Below are positions 1 through 9,855 of a stretch of DNA of 52,853 bases, piece by piece (positions within the stretch are counted from its first letter, which is position 1; each line of letters starts with the position of its first letter). The DNA comes from an uncultured Lentisphaerota bacterium. Its GTDB lineage: Bacteria > Verrucomicrobiota > Kiritimatiellia > CAIQIC01. Both the position numbers and the translations under genes were made by a program. Where the stretch lies: contig CAIWHP010000127.1 of the NCBI GenBank assembly GCA_903912445.1, positions 1 to 52,853 on the forward strand. The letters are read 5' to 3'. The notes under the pieces are model-generated. The model did no database searches. It worked only from the letters and a program-made list of their open reading frames with translations, and was not told the DNA's origin.

Positions 1-1
1 G

Positions 2-1624
2 CGATCCGATTCAAAAGAGGAGTGCTGGACGAAGTCCCGGATCATTGAAGAATTCAATATTCCGAATGCGCACGCCGTCATCATCGCGAACAAGGATGGT
101 AAACGGATCGGCGAGCTTTCAACTGCACCCAAATCGATTGGCCAATTCATTCAGGATATCAAGACGATTGTCGCCAAAGCGCCTGCGGAAGGCCGCTTGA
201 AATACTCCGAAGTTGATATGTTCGACAGGACGTTTGTTCCTGCAAAGACCTACACAAGTCCGCCGCCGAAGTTTTCCAAGGAGCCGCTCAAAGGCCGCTA
301 CATCAATTTCATGACGGCGGTGCGTGTCCAGCCCTGGGAAAACACACGGACCCGCTCGCATGGCAGATGGATGGAGGAACGGGTGCGTCATACACCTGAG
401 ATCGCATTGAAGATGCGCAAGACAGTGGAAGACGCCTTTCCAGGGGCGCGGATGACGTGGGGCTGGTCCTGGCACGCGTTGGTCGATCAAGCCCCTAATT
501 ATGTCGAATTGCGCAAGCTGATGTCGCAATTTCACAAGCAGTATGGAGATGAGATCACCTTCTGGCCGGGAGTGTATTTCGAGGATAAGTTTAATACGGT
601 CGAGCAGTCCAAGAAGGATCTGCATGACGGACTGGAGCTTGTTTCTAAAATGGTAGGGGACGGGTATCGGCCTCAGTCAGTCCTTGCCGGAATCATGTCG
701 GTCGAGGTCATGAAGTTCTTGGCTGAGAACGAAGGCATCCACGTGGTCCAGGGGCAGATCTGGAGCCAGTTCAATGTGGACGGGCAGGGTGGCGATGGCG
801 GGATCATTTATCCGTATTACCCGAGCCGGGGGCATTACCTGAAGCCGGCCCAGGGCGCGCGCAACGACGCGGATTTCCTGGACATGGTGAATATTGACGG
901 CTGGTCAGTCGATTTCTTCGCGGCCCGCAACAACGGGGGCGGAAGCCGCGACGGTATCGGTCCGCTTGAAACCAACGGCGGGTACGGTTTGGGAAAGGAG
1001 TACGGCACCAAGGAAATGCTGCACGTCACGGATGTCCATTTCAATGAAGAGGCCGTGGCGCGCAACGGGTTCGGTTATCTGCCGGATATCTGGGAGCTGA
1101 GTATCTTCGCCTGGATCTATCCGGACTATCTCCCCAATTGGCTCAAGGCGATTCGGGCGAAATATCCGGACACGCAATTGCTGACGCTGGGCGAGTTCGG
1201 CGAGCTGTGGAGAAAGCATAACCCGGACAACAGCCGCATCAATCTGAAGTTTGTTGAGCGGGGCAATGGCATGATGCCCAGCGTGGAGGAGGCCAAGAAG
1301 ATTAATCCGAACTATCATCATCGCGCTGACCTGTTCCGGCCAGAAATGGAAATCCGCTGGTATTTCAACAGGGACTTTCGCCTGGCCACGATGCGGAACT
1401 GGAAAGAGAACGAGCCGCTGCGGATCATGGACTACACGCGATACAATCAGCCCTATTTAGAGCCCAGCGGCAATGTGGTCGATCAGCACTGGGACTTGAT
1501 GGACTTGATCAACCAGAAAGAATCACGGCCCCAAGACAAACCCAAGCCGTTCTCGGAATTGCCGCCAGAAGAACAGACGAAGATTCTCAAGTGGTATCCC
1601 GAACTTCAGGAATTGAAACGATGA
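2..1624 (+). CDS. DUF3863-like secreted or periplasmic protein, 5' truncated by the window edge
   Basis: The frame is open from base 2 to a TGA at 1622-1624, giving 540 residues with no start visible, so the N-terminus lies outside the window. A TTG at 197 is in frame but there is no reason to start there, because coding continues upstream. The first 60 visible residues (EEFNIPNAHAVIIANKDGKR) resemble the end of a thioredoxin-like fold. The main body is rich in aromatic residues with segments such as WGWSWHALVD and FWPGVYFEDKF, which I associate tentatively with the DUF3863/DUF3864 family of Bacteroidota and PVC bacteria. No catalytic motif could be assigned. It lies 91 bases upstream of a GH78 gene on the same strand, so a role in polysaccharide use is inferred from context only. 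The family name is from memory and is uncertain. Confidence 0.72.
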   Translation, partial: RSDSKEECWTKSRIIEEFNIPNAHAVIIANKDGKRIGELSTAPKSIGQFIQDIKTIVAKAPAEGRLKYSEVDMFDRTFVPAKTYTSPPPKFSKEPLKGRYINFMTAVRVQPWENTRTRSHGRWMEERVRHTPEIALKMRKTVEDAFPGARMTWGWSWHALVDQAPNYVELRKLMSQFHKQYGDEITFWPGVYFEDKFNTVEQSKKDLHDGLELVSKMVGDGYRPQSVLAGIMSVEVMKFLAENEGIHVVQGQIWSQFNVDGQGGDGGIIYPYYPSRGHYLKPAQGARNDADFLDMVNIDGWSVDFFAARNNGGGSRDGIGPLETNGGYGLGKEYGTKEMLHVTDVHFNEEAVARNGFGYLPDIWELSIFAWIYPDYLPNWLKAIRAKYPDTQLLTLGEFGELWRKHNPDNSRINLKFVERGNGMMPSVEEAKKINPNYHHRADLFRPEMEIRWYFNRDFRLATMRNWKENEPLRIMDYTRYNQPYLEPSGNVVDQHWDLMDLINQKESRPQDKPKPFSELPPEEQTKILKWYPELQELKR

Positions 1625-1642
1625 CGAACCAAGCTTCGCGCC

Positions 1643-1689
1643 TTCAAATCATTGGAAAAAGCGGAGGCGAGAATTTCCAATGATTGGAA
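1643..1689. repeat. Paired TTCCAA-N3-TTGGAA palindromes
   Basis: Two 15-base copies lie in the short gap between the first two genes: TTCAAATCATTGGAA at 1643-1657 (one mismatch) and TTCCAATGATTGGAA at 1675-1689. Their central triplets TCA and TGA are complementary, so the copies are inverted relative to each other and can form one larger stem. The same element recurs at seven other places in the window. Confidence 0.75.
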
Positions 1690-1715
1690 CTAAGCGACCA
1701 ATGAAGGACATAAAC

Positions 1716-4700
1716 ATGAAACGCATATTTACGCTCCTTACCGTTCTGCTGCTGACGCCACTGGTCGCCGGAGTCGCGGCGGAATCGACCGCGTCGAGCA
1801 AGGACGAGCACGGCAAGCTGGTGGTCTGCTTCGCGTCGAAGGGAGACTACAGACATACGCCGGCAAGCGAAGCCGGGTTGCGTGGATTGGCGGGCCTGTT
1901 GCACAAGTATGGCTACCGGGGCACGTACTATCTGAAGCCGGCAACGGTGCGTGCTTGCCAGGCCGATTTGAAGGAATGGCGCGAGAAGTACGGCGACGAA
2001 GTCGGTTGGTTTGCCGACGGCTGCTCCCTCAAGTCCGCCGCGGCCGAGTTGGCGCAACTACGGGAGTTGGCGAACGGCCAGCCGGTTCGCAGCGCCGGGC
2101 AATTGCGGTACGGCAAGGATTGGGTTGAGTTGTTTCAGAAGCACGGCGTGGAGTCGGTGTGGGGCCGCTGCTATGAACAGACCGCGACCGATGGGATCAC
2201 CGATCGCGGTTGCCCGTTTGGTTTTTACTACGCGCGGCCCGATTGCTTCAAAGCGCCCAATCCCGGGAGCGGTGGCGTGATCAGCGTGCCCTGGCTTTCC
2301 AATGACTTGAATCTGATTTTCCGAACCGCCCAGCAGTCCACGTTCACGTTTGATCCCAACGACGCCCAGGATATCGGCGTGGCCACTCCCGGAGACGACT
2401 CGTTTTGGGTCGCGGAGTTGAACGAATACAAGAAGCAAACCAAGTACAACAAGCTTGTTCCGCTCGTGATCCAGCAGGAGATTGAGGAGTTCAGTTTCAC
2501 GACGCGCAAGGAGTGGAAGGAATCCGGCAGCGCGATTTTCGAGAATCTGCTGAAGCTGCTCAAGCGGGAGGGCATCCAGGTGGTGACGGTCTCCGAGGCT
2601 GTTGATCTGTACAAAGCGGCCTACCCGGAGGCGACACCACCCACGTATGGCCTGTTCGGCAACATCGCCGCCACCACGCCGATCATCAGAACCAACAAGA
2701 GCCTGCAAGTGGTGACCGCGCCGTTCGCCAGCGCCCGCAAAGCGGAGTTCAAATGTTTTGGTCCAACGTTGAATGGCTTTTACGCCACGGGTCGGATCGG
2801 GCGCACCTGGTATTACTACGACGCCAAGGGCGCGCGTCTGGACGAGTTCGGCAAGAACTTCAGTTATTTCGACAAGGCGGGCTTGCTGGTGTTTGTGGAA
2901 GGCCATGCCACGCCGGTACGCATCACGCCTTACTCCAATCTGCCCGCCGATGCGTACCGAACCGCCATTCTCCCGGAGATGTCGCCATGGTTCGACACGC
3001 AAAAATTCATCCCCACGGCCGAGGTGAAGCTGGTGAAGTCGGAACGGGAACTGCGCGTCACCGCCAACACGGTCGCATCCAAGAGTCTTGTGTTTTCAGG
3101 CGACAGCCTGCCGTATGGCGTGATGCTCTGGGGAAATTTCAGCGCGTATCGCGTGCCCTCGAATGCGCCGGCAGGGACGAAGATTCTTGGCGACGAAGGG
3201 TTGTTTATTCCTTGGGTGTTGAAAGAAGGGGCGAATCATCTGGATTTGGTTTTTGGGGTCGAATTGTCGCCAGTCAAGGAAGCTTCCCCATCCATCGCTG
3301 GAGCTGCTCCGATCTCCATCACCGATATGCGGACGGAGGGCGTGTGTCAGCCGTTGGGCGTCGAGGAGACGGCTCCCAGATTCTCGTGGCGCTATGTGGC
3401 TGCTGCGGATGCGCCGAGAGGATTTCTGCAAAGCGCATATCGGATTCATGTCGCTTCGTCTCTGGAGAAGCTGTCGCAGGGGCAGGCGGATCTGTGGGAT
3501 TCGGGAAAGGAGGTGGGCTCCGACACGCTGGCGGTGCTCTATGCTGGCAAGCCGCTCCAATCCGCCACGCGCTACTTTTGGCAGGTGACCGGATTTGATG
3601 CCGCCGGGAAAACCTATTCGTCACAGCCGCACTATTTCGAGACCGGTTTGATGAAAGCGGAAGACTGGGGCGGCGCGGAGTGGATCGGGGCGCGGAGCGA
3701 ACGGCCGAAAACTATTCCGGCCAACCTCCAGCGTTTGGGCGACGCGACGTTCGAGACGCGCTTTCGTATTCTGGAGGGCTCGGCGGTGGTGCTCTTCCAA
3801 ACCACGTATGCTTGGGGGAAAGACAACAAGCTTGAGATTCAGGCCGGTCAACCGGGGAAGCTGATCGTCACTCCCTTTGATCCCAAAAACAAAGCGGCCG
3901 CGTCGAAAGAATTCGTGCTGCCGATGAACATCGCTACCGGCACGTGGCACGCCTTGAAAGTGATCCGCCAAGGAGGCCAAGTCACCTTCGAGATAGACGG
4001 CCAGAAGGTTGCCGACGTGACGCTGCCGGGCGACGCCGGCAAGACGGGCACGCTGGCACTTGGCGCATCTGCAAAGCCCAAGCAAGGTGTCGTTCAATAT
4101 GATGATTTCCGGCTTACCACCGGCGGCGAAACGCTGGTGCAGGAGAGCTTCGACAATCCTGCCGTCTTCGCGTTTCAGGAATATTATAACAGCAAGAAAG
4201 CCTACTCACTGGTGAAGGGCGGCGTGCTGGAGGTACGCGCGCTCACTACCTGTCTCGACCCGAAGGACGGCCTCGCCGCACCGCTGTTTCGCAAAACGTT
4301 TTCCACGGAACCGAAGAAAATCGTGCGCGCCCGCGCCTATGTGTCTGGTCTGGGCTACTACACGTTTTGGCTCAACGGCAAACGTCTCGACGATTTTCTC
4401 CTGCATCCCGGGTTTGCCCGTTTCTGCAAAACCGCCTACTACACGGTTTATGATCTGACCGACCACTTGGGCTCCGACAACGCGCTGGCCTTTGAGCTGG
4501 GCCGCGGCTGGTATGCCATGACCACGCCCACGCTCTGGGGCGAGACGTTCGCCGGCGACTGGATGGCTGAACCGGCGCTCCGTGTTCTCGTCACCATGGA
4601 CTATGCCGATGGTTCGCGCCAGACGGTGGTTTCCAATCCTTCGTTCAAAACGACGCCCGGGCCGATCCTGTTCGACTCCGTCAAGGCCGGCGAAATTTAC

Positions 4701-6608
4701 GACGCCCGCAAGGAACTGCCCGGCTGGAATGCGGTTCGCTTCGATGACAAGAACTGGAGTCACGCCGTGGTCGCGAATGGCAAGATGCCTTCGGCCGCCC
4801 CGGGACTGACGGCCCAGTTGTTCGAGCCGATCCGCGTAGTCGAGACGGTTCCTCCGGTGAGCATCGAGAAGGTCGTGGATGAGGAAAATGCGTGGGTGGT
4901 GGACTTCGGCAAGAACATGGCGGGCACGGTCGAACTCAAGATCCGCGCCGAGGCCGGACAGAAAATTCGGATGAACCACCTCGAAACGATCGTGGATCGC
5001 CACGGGAGAGAGCGGTGGAATAATTTTGGCGCCAAGGACACCGGAAGTTTCCAGACAGACATCTACATTGCCAAAGGTGGCGGCGAGGAAACCTATCAGG
5101 CCCGCTACAGTTACAAGGGCTTCCGCTGCGTCCACATCATGGGGCTCAGGGAGCAGCCGCGTCCTGAACAGGTGACAGCGAAAGTTTTCAATAGCGACAT
5201 GGCGAGCGCGGGATCCTTCCGCTCCTCCAGCGAACTTTGGAATAAGATTTGGAATGCGGGGCGCCGCTCCATCCAGTCAAACATGCACTCGATTCCCACG
5301 GATTGTCCCCAGTGGGAAAAACTCGGCTGGACGTGCGACGACAGCTCGCCGTACTACGCCATGGCCTTCAACTACGATCTGCGGAAGCTCTACGAGAAGC
5401 GCCTCCAGGATTTTGCGGACGACATCTCGCCTGACGGCCGGATTAGAAATGTCGTCCCAAGCTCATGGGCCAAGGGTGACGATCCGGCTTGGGTGGGCAG
5501 TTATGTGAATCTGGTGTGGAAGCATTACCAAACCTACGGCGACCGCCGCGTGATTGAGCGGCATTTCGACAACCTGAAACTCTACATGAGCACGCTCATC
5601 AAAGAGGGCGAGGCCAGTGAAAAGCCGCCGCTGCTAACGAAACCGCGCCGCGCACTCGGCGACTGGGTGTCCCCGGATGGCAACACCCCGCCCGAGGGCG
5701 CTCTCATTTACTACGACTGCTATTTTTACCGATACCTCCGAATGATGGCCGACCTGGCCACGTTGCTGCGCCGCACCGAGGACGTCGCCTATTACACCAC
5801 CCTCGCCACGCAGTTGAAAAAGCAGTTCAACGCTTACTTCTTCGACGAAAAAGAGGGCTGCTACTATTCGTCAAACCGTTCCGCCGGATTCCGGCAATCT
5901 CCCCAAGCGGTAGCTCTTGTCTTTGGTCTGGTTCCCGAAGAGCGGGCGCCTCACGTCGTCAAGCGGCTCGTCCAGGACATCCATGATCGGAAGGATCATT
6001 TCTGGGTGGGCATTCTCGGCATGGAAGCCATCGCCGACGCCTTGTGCGATAACGCTCAGACTGCTGTCGCTTTTTCCGCTCACCTCAAGGATGACTACCC
6101 GAGCCTTGGGAATATGATTCGCGAGGGCGCCACCACCCTGTGGGAAGACTACAGCGACAAAAACGCTCGCTCGTTGAACCACAAAATGTTCGCCACCCCG
6201 CTAGGCTGGATGGCGCGCTATGTCGCGGGCTTGCACGTGGACGGCGTCCTTGGCGAAGGTCCCGGATTCCGCCACGTCGTGATCGCGCCCCACACGGCTC
6301 CCGCGCTGCTGCAATGTGCCGGGTTGGCCTACGACTCGCCGGTCGGCCGGTATCACAGCGGGTGGAAAGTGGTCCCCGAGGGGCTCCAGTTCTCCCTGCA
6401 GATTCCGCCGAACGCCTCTGCAGAATTCAAAGTTCCCACTGGCGGCGTGAAGCATCCCGTCCTCTTGGAAGCCGGCGTGCCGGTGTGGAAGGATGGCCGT
6501 TTCCAGCCCGGCGTGAACGGCGTGAGCGCCGGATCGAGCAACGCTTCGAACATCTCGCTCGAACTCGCATCCGGGAACTACGAATTCCTGCTCATGCAAG
6601 GCGAGTGA
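1716..6608 (+). CDS. Multidomain secreted alpha-L-rhamnosidase (GH78) with N-terminal deacetylase-like module
   Basis: Predicted to hydrolyse terminal alpha-L-rhamnose from a polysaccharide outside the cytoplasm. The 1630-residue protein starts with a signal peptide (MKRIFTLLTVLLLTPLVAG). I chose the ATG at 1716 because AAGGA ends seven bases upstream; in-frame ATGs at 1680 and 1701 lack this. Residues about 30-300 look like a polysaccharide-deacetylase (NodB-like) barrel, followed by a beta-rich linker to about 525. GH78 modules follow: an Ig-like N-domain (about 530-640), an inserted LamG/DUF1080-like jelly roll (about 668-815), Bac_rhamnosid_N (about 855-1025), a concanavalin-like domain (about 1046-1148), the six-hairpin catalytic barrel (about 1160-1505) and a C-terminal beta domain. 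Catalytic residues match the family: D1196 and E1201 in DCPQWEKLGW, D1208, and E1477 in TLWE. The family pattern DCPQRxERLGWTGD is slightly altered. The length is well above a usual GH78 (900-1100) because of the N-terminal module and insert. Confidence 0.9.
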   Translation: MKRIFTLLTVLLLTPLVAGVAAESTASSKDEHGKLVVCFASKGDYRHTPASEAGLRGLAGLLHKYGYRGTYYLKPATVRACQADLKEWREKYGDEVGWFADGCSLKSAAAELAQLRELANGQPVRSAGQLRYGKDWVELFQKHGVESVWGRCYEQTATDGITDRGCPFGFYYARPDCFKAPNPGSGGVISVPWLSNDLNLIFRTAQQSTFTFDPNDAQDIGVATPGDDSFWVAELNEYKKQTKYNKLVPLVIQQEIEEFSFTTRKEWKESGSAIFENLLKLLKREGIQVVTVSEAVDLYKAAYPEATPPTYGLFGNIAATTPIIRTNKSLQVVTAPFASARKAEFKCFGPTLNGFYATGRIGRTWYYYDAKGARLDEFGKNFSYFDKAGLLVFVEGHATPVRITPYSNLPADAYRTAILPEMSPWFDTQKFIPTAEVKLVKSERELRVTANTVASKSLVFSGDSLPYGVMLWGNFSAYRVPSNAPAGTKILGDEGLFIPWVLKEGANHLDLVFGVELSPVKEASPSIAGAAPISITDMRTEGVCQPLGVEETAPRFSWRYVAAADAPRGFLQSAYRIHVASSLEKLSQGQADLWDSGKEVGSDTLAVLYAGKPLQSATRYFWQVTGFDAAGKTYSSQPHYFETGLMKAEDWGGAEWIGARSERPKTIPANLQRLGDATFETRFRILEGSAVVLFQTTYAWGKDNKLEIQAGQPGKLIVTPFDPKNKAAASKEFVLPMNIATGTWHALKVIRQGGQVTFEIDGQKVADVTLPGDAGKTGTLALGASAKPKQGVVQYDDFRLTTGGETLVQESFDNPAVFAFQEYYNSKKAYSLVKGGVLEVRALTTCLDPKDGLAAPLFRKTFSTEPKKIVRARAYVSGLGYYTFWLNGKRLDDFLLHPGFARFCKTAYYTVYDLTDHLGSDNALAFELGRGWYAMTTPTLWGETFAGDWMAEPALRVLVTMDYADGSRQTVVSNPSFKTTPGPILFDSVKAGEIYDARKELPGWNAVRFDDKNWSHAVVANGKMPSAAPGLTAQLFEPIRVVETVPPVSIEKVVDEENAWVVDFGKNMAGTVELKIRAEAGQKIRMNHLETIVDRHGRERWNNFGAKDTGSFQTDIYIAKGGGEETYQARYSYKGFRCVHIMGLREQPRPEQVTAKVFNSDMASAGSFRSSSELWNKIWNAGRRSIQSNMHSIPTDCPQWEKLGWTCDDSSPYYAMAFNYDLRKLYEKRLQDFADDISPDGRIRNVVPSSWAKGDDPAWVGSYVNLVWKHYQTYGDRRVIERHFDNLKLYMSTLIKEGEASEKPPLLTKPRRALGDWVSPDGNTPPEGALIYYDCYFYRYLRMMADLATLLRRTEDVAYYTTLATQLKKQFNAYFFDEKEGCYYSSNRSAGFRQSPQAVALVFGLVPEERAPHVVKRLVQDIHDRKDHFWVGILGMEAIADALCDNAQTAVAFSAHLKDDYPSLGNMIREGATTLWEDYSDKNARSLNHKMFATPLGWMARYVAGLHVDGVLGEGPGFRHVVIAPHTAPALLQCAGLAYDSPVGRYHSGWKVVPEGLQFSLQIPPNASAEFKVPTGGVKHPVLLEAGVPVWKDGRFQPGVNGVSAGSSNASNISLELASGNYEFLLMQGE

Positions 6609-6656
6609 GGGAACGGGCGGCCAAAAATTGTTTCAGTCCGCGCTGAAAACGAAAAG

Positions 6657-6703
6657 TTCCAAGCATTGGAAATATGCGGCTGCACCCTTTCCAATGCTTG
6701 GAA
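6657..6703. repeat. Inverted pair of TTCCAA-N3-TTGGAA palindromes
   Basis: TTCCAAGCATTGGAA (6657-6671) and TTCCAATGCTTGGAA (6689-6703) are exact reverse complements of each other. Each is itself a palindrome apart from its centre, so the region can fold as two small stems or one 15-bp stem with a 17-base loop. It sits between the rhamnosidase stop and the next start. There is no U-run, so it is not a standard intrinsic terminator. Confidence 0.8.
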
Positions 6704-6736
6704 CTGGCGGGTCAGATGAGTATGTAAGGAACCGGC

Positions 6737-8644
6737 ATGAAGCACATCCTCCAAATCGCCCTGCTGCTGGCGCCGCTGGCCGCGCTCCCGGAGACGCAAC
6801 TGCCGCTTCCGATGGTCCCGGCGTCCAACGCCGTGGTGTATGCACCGCAGCCGCACTTCCGCTGGATGCGCGAGGCGGATGTGAAGATTGACGAGGTCCA
6901 TCAGATTCAGATTGCGCGCGACGACAAGTTTGCCGATCTGGCGTGCGATGACCGGCTCGAAGTCGTGTCGCGCTTCGTGCCGGTGCAGGCGCTCGCGGCG
7001 GGGAAATATTGGTGGCGTGTGCGGCGCGGGGTGGGCGCGTGGTCGGGCGCAGTGCCGTTCGCGGTGCGCACGCCGGAGCATGTGTTCACGGTGCGCGCGG
7101 GCAGCGGCGCGGCGGCGGTCGCGCGCGTGTTGCAGGAGGCGGCGACGAACTGTCCGGCGCAGGTGAATTTCGAGCCGGGTGCATACAAGCTCGCGCCGCC
7201 GGCAGGCAAGAGCCTCGCAACACTCTCGAAAGTCCATGACCTGGTCGTGGATGGGCATGGCGCGCGATTGGTGCTGGCGGGCACGTTTTTGAGCCTGACC
7301 GATTGCCAGCGGGTGACGCTACGGAATTTCACGGTGACGGCGGACCGGCCGGGCCATACGCTCGTGCGCGTTGTGAAGAAAGATCCGGCCGGTGGCCGGC
7401 TTCTGGTGACGCCGGAGCCCGGCTACGGCGCGGAGGTGCCGCGCTTTTTCTGCATGAAAGATTCCGGCGGCAGTTTCCTCGGCTGCATGGATGCGGAACA
7501 TCACGGCCGCTACATCCCCGGCGCGGGCATCTCGGCGCGCAATGCCGTCATCGCGCCAGCGCCCGACGAGCCGGGCGCGTTCGCCATCAGCCCGGTGAAG
7601 CCCGCCACGCTCGAGCTGTGTCCGGTCGGCGCCGTGGCGGTCGTGACGGCCTATCACTGGCAATGGGTGCAGATGAACCGCTCCGAGGAATGCACGTTCA
7701 GCGGCGTGACGGTGACGGATCTGCCAGGCGCGTTTTGCGGCGGCGCCAACAATTCCGCGAAGAGCTATCTCGCGTGCAAGGTGCAGCGCCGCTCGCCAAA
7801 GGAATATTTTGGCGGTCACTCCGCCTGCGGCAGCGGCCGCATCGGCGAGTGGGTCGAGGGCTGTGAGTTTGAATGCCTGCCGGATGATGGCCCGGCGGAG
7901 CAATCGTTTCGCCAGTCCATCAAGGGGGCCGAGGGGCTGGACGCCGTGCTGCTGGGCGGGAATTTGGCCAACAGTCCGGTGCGTGCAGGTGACCGAGTCG
8001 CCCTGGTCAACGCAAAGGGCGGGCGCGGCGCGGCGGCCACCGCCCTCGCTGTGACGCAGGCGGCGCAGGCTGTGCGTGTGCAGCTCGACCGGCCACTCCC
8101 TGGGCTCTGCGCCGCCATCGGTCATGACGCGGCGCGCGGGTGGCAAGGTGTGTACCTCTATTGCGACGCACAGAGCAACGAAGATTTCGTCTATCGCCAC
8201 AACCGCCACGTCGGCGGACGTGGGCACGGCGTGAAGTTCAACGGCACGCGCGCGCTGATTGCCGACAACTATTTCGAGAACATCAACGGCAATGCGGTGC
8301 TGCCCGGCTACACCTCCGAAGTCTCCGGTCACGGCGCGCGCGAGGTGGTGGTCAGCAGCAACACGATCATCCGCTGCGGCTGGACGCCAATCGAGGTGCG
8401 CTCCACTTCCGTCCTCGGCGGCAACATCATCATCCGTGGCAACCGCATCAGCGAAACCCGTGACGCGGCGATCGATATCCGCGGCTGCACAGGCGTCATC
8501 ATCAGCGGCAACGAATTCAGATCCTCCACCGCGCCCGCCAAGGGCGCGTGGGTGATCGGCACAGACGCGGCTGACATCCGTTGCGAAGCCAACCGGTATC
8601 CGGCAGAGACGCCGGAATTTAAGTTGAACATGAAATCGAAATGA
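6737..8644 (+). CDS. Secreted right-handed beta-helix (pectate-lyase-fold) protein
   Basis: A 635-residue exported protein, probably a polysaccharide lyase, hydrolase or epimerase acting on the substrate of this locus. It has a signal peptide (MKHILQIALLLAPLAAL), then a fibronectin-III/Ig-like domain (about residues 20-115, ending GKYWWRVRRGVGAWSG), then a long repetitive beta-helix. The rungs are visible as repeated hydrophobic-N-x-hydrophobic units such as LVVDGHGARL, VTLRNFTV, VVVSSNTIIRC, IIIRGNRIS and VIISGNEF. AAGGA at 6726-6730 is six bases from the ATG. The precise activity cannot be read from the sequence because beta-helix families share the fold, not the catalytic residues. It is the third gene of a same-strand series of exported carbohydrate proteins. 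Confidence 0.82.
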   Translation: MKHILQIALLLAPLAALPETQLPLPMVPASNAVVYAPQPHFRWMREADVKIDEVHQIQIARDDKFADLACDDRLEVVSRFVPVQALAAGKYWWRVRRGVGAWSGAVPFAVRTPEHVFTVRAGSGAAAVARVLQEAATNCPAQVNFEPGAYKLAPPAGKSLATLSKVHDLVVDGHGARLVLAGTFLSLTDCQRVTLRNFTVTADRPGHTLVRVVKKDPAGGRLLVTPEPGYGAEVPRFFCMKDSGGSFLGCMDAEHHGRYIPGAGISARNAVIAPAPDEPGAFAISPVKPATLELCPVGAVAVVTAYHWQWVQMNRSEECTFSGVTVTDLPGAFCGGANNSAKSYLACKVQRRSPKEYFGGHSACGSGRIGEWVEGCEFECLPDDGPAEQSFRQSIKGAEGLDAVLLGGNLANSPVRAGDRVALVNAKGGRGAAATALAVTQAAQAVRVQLDRPLPGLCAAIGHDAARGWQGVYLYCDAQSNEDFVYRHNRHVGGRGHGVKFNGTRALIADNYFENINGNAVLPGYTSEVSGHGAREVVVSSNTIIRCGWTPIEVRSTSVLGGNIIIRGNRISETRDAAIDIRGCTGVIISGNEFRSSTAPAKGAWVIGTDAADIRCEANRYPAETPEFKLNMKSK

Positions 8645-8661
8645 GTCAGAAATAAACCACC

Positions 8662-9855
8662 ATGAATCACCTCTTCTCTTTCGCGCTGTTGTTGTCCCCG
8701 CTGGTTGCGTTCGCGGCTCCACAAGCGAAACTGCTGCCGCCCGATTGGAACGCCAAGCAGGCTGGCGACAAGGTGCTGGCGGACCTCGTGTGCGTCACCG
8801 CGCCGCAGGTCAAGGGCGCGCACGATGCCGAGCTGGCCATCGCCAGGGAGCGGGCCTACATCGTGGCGGAAGTCAATGACCGGCGGCCCGGCGAGGGGGC
8901 GGGCTGGCCGGAGATCTACTCCGCGATGTCCATCGTGAACCTGCGGACGTTGCAGGTGGAGAGGATCATCCCGTTCGCCCGGGGTGGGCAAGTGTTTGAG
9001 AACGTCACGGTGCCGGTGGGGTCGTGCTTTGTGCCGCGCATCATCCAGAAAGACGCGGACACCGTACGTTGTTACTTTGCCTCCGAGCACCCGGGCAAGG
9101 GTCAGTCCCAGACGTGGTTCCTCGACTTCGATGTCGCCACGAGCACCTTCGAGAAGCAGCTCCACAAAGCGAAGCTGAAGACCGCCGCCGGCACCTTCGA
9201 CATGCAGCCGCAGTATTTCCACGCCGACGCCGCAGCGCAGGGCCTCAAGCGCAAGGCGATGGACTTCGGCCTCTACCTCTTCGACTCCTTCAAGCAGTTC
9301 GATGGCAAGACCTACGTGGCGCTCAACAACTTCGTCGGCGGCCAGAACGCGCTTGCGCTCGTGCACGACGGCCTTGCCACCTTTGAGGTGCTGGGCCACT
9401 ACAACGAGCCGCAGACCGCGCAGCTTTCCGAATCCGCCGTGAACCGCCTGCCCGACGGCACCTGGATGGCGATCTGCCGCAACGACAAAGGCAACTACCA
9501 CTTCACCACCAGCGCCGATGGCAAGCAGTGGACCGCGGGCCGCGAAATGCCGTGCGTCACCAACGGCGCAAATTCCAAGCCCACCTTCGACCGCTTCAAC
9601 GGGATCTATTACCTCGGCTGGCAGGAGCGCACGCGGATCAACGGCGTCAGCCGCTCGGTTTTCAATATCGAGGTTTCCGCCGACGGGCAGACCTGGGAAC
9701 GCAAGTATCGCTTCGAGACGGAAAAATCGTTTCAGTATCCCACCTTCCGCAAATATCAGGGCACCATCTACCTGGTCGTGACGCAGGGCGATATCGACCC
9801 GAGCCGCAAAGAGCGCATCATGTTCGGTAAACTGGAACAGACAGGCACACCATGA
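8662..9855 (+). CDS. Secreted sialidase-like beta-propeller protein
   Basis: A 397-residue exported protein with a signal peptide (MNHLFSFALLLSPLVAFA). The body shows propeller-like blades, including GNYHFTTSADGKQW and RSVFNIEVSADGQTWER, which resemble Asp-box-type motifs (SxDxGxTW) of exo-alpha-sialidase-like families. A hydrolytic activity is not assured, since many such proteins in PVC bacteria lack the sialidase arginine triad and I could not place that triad. No strong ribosome binding site precedes the ATG. The stop codon overlaps the next start (ATGA at 9852-9855), indicating translational coupling with the downstream lyase-like gene. Confidence 0.78.
   Translation: MNHLFSFALLLSPLVAFAAPQAKLLPPDWNAKQAGDKVLADLVCVTAPQVKGAHDAELAIARERAYIVAEVNDRRPGEGAGWPEIYSAMSIVNLRTLQVERIIPFARGGQVFENVTVPVGSCFVPRIIQKDADTVRCYFASEHPGKGQSQTWFLDFDVATSTFEKQLHKAKLKTAAGTFDMQPQYFHADAAAQGLKRKAMDFGLYLFDSFKQFDGKTYVALNNFVGGQNALALVHDGLATFEVLGHYNEPQTAQLSESAVNRLPDGTWMAICRNDKGNYHFTTSADGKQWTAGREMPCVTNGANSKPTFDRFNGIYYLGWQERTRINGVSRSVFNIEVSADGQTWERKYRFETEKSFQYPTFRKYQGTIYLVVTQGDIDPSRKERIMFGKLEQTGTP

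Noticed and set aside
6657-6703. Rho-independent terminator
   Set aside because: The stem is AT-rich and no U-run follows. The same element also occurs inside coding sequence.
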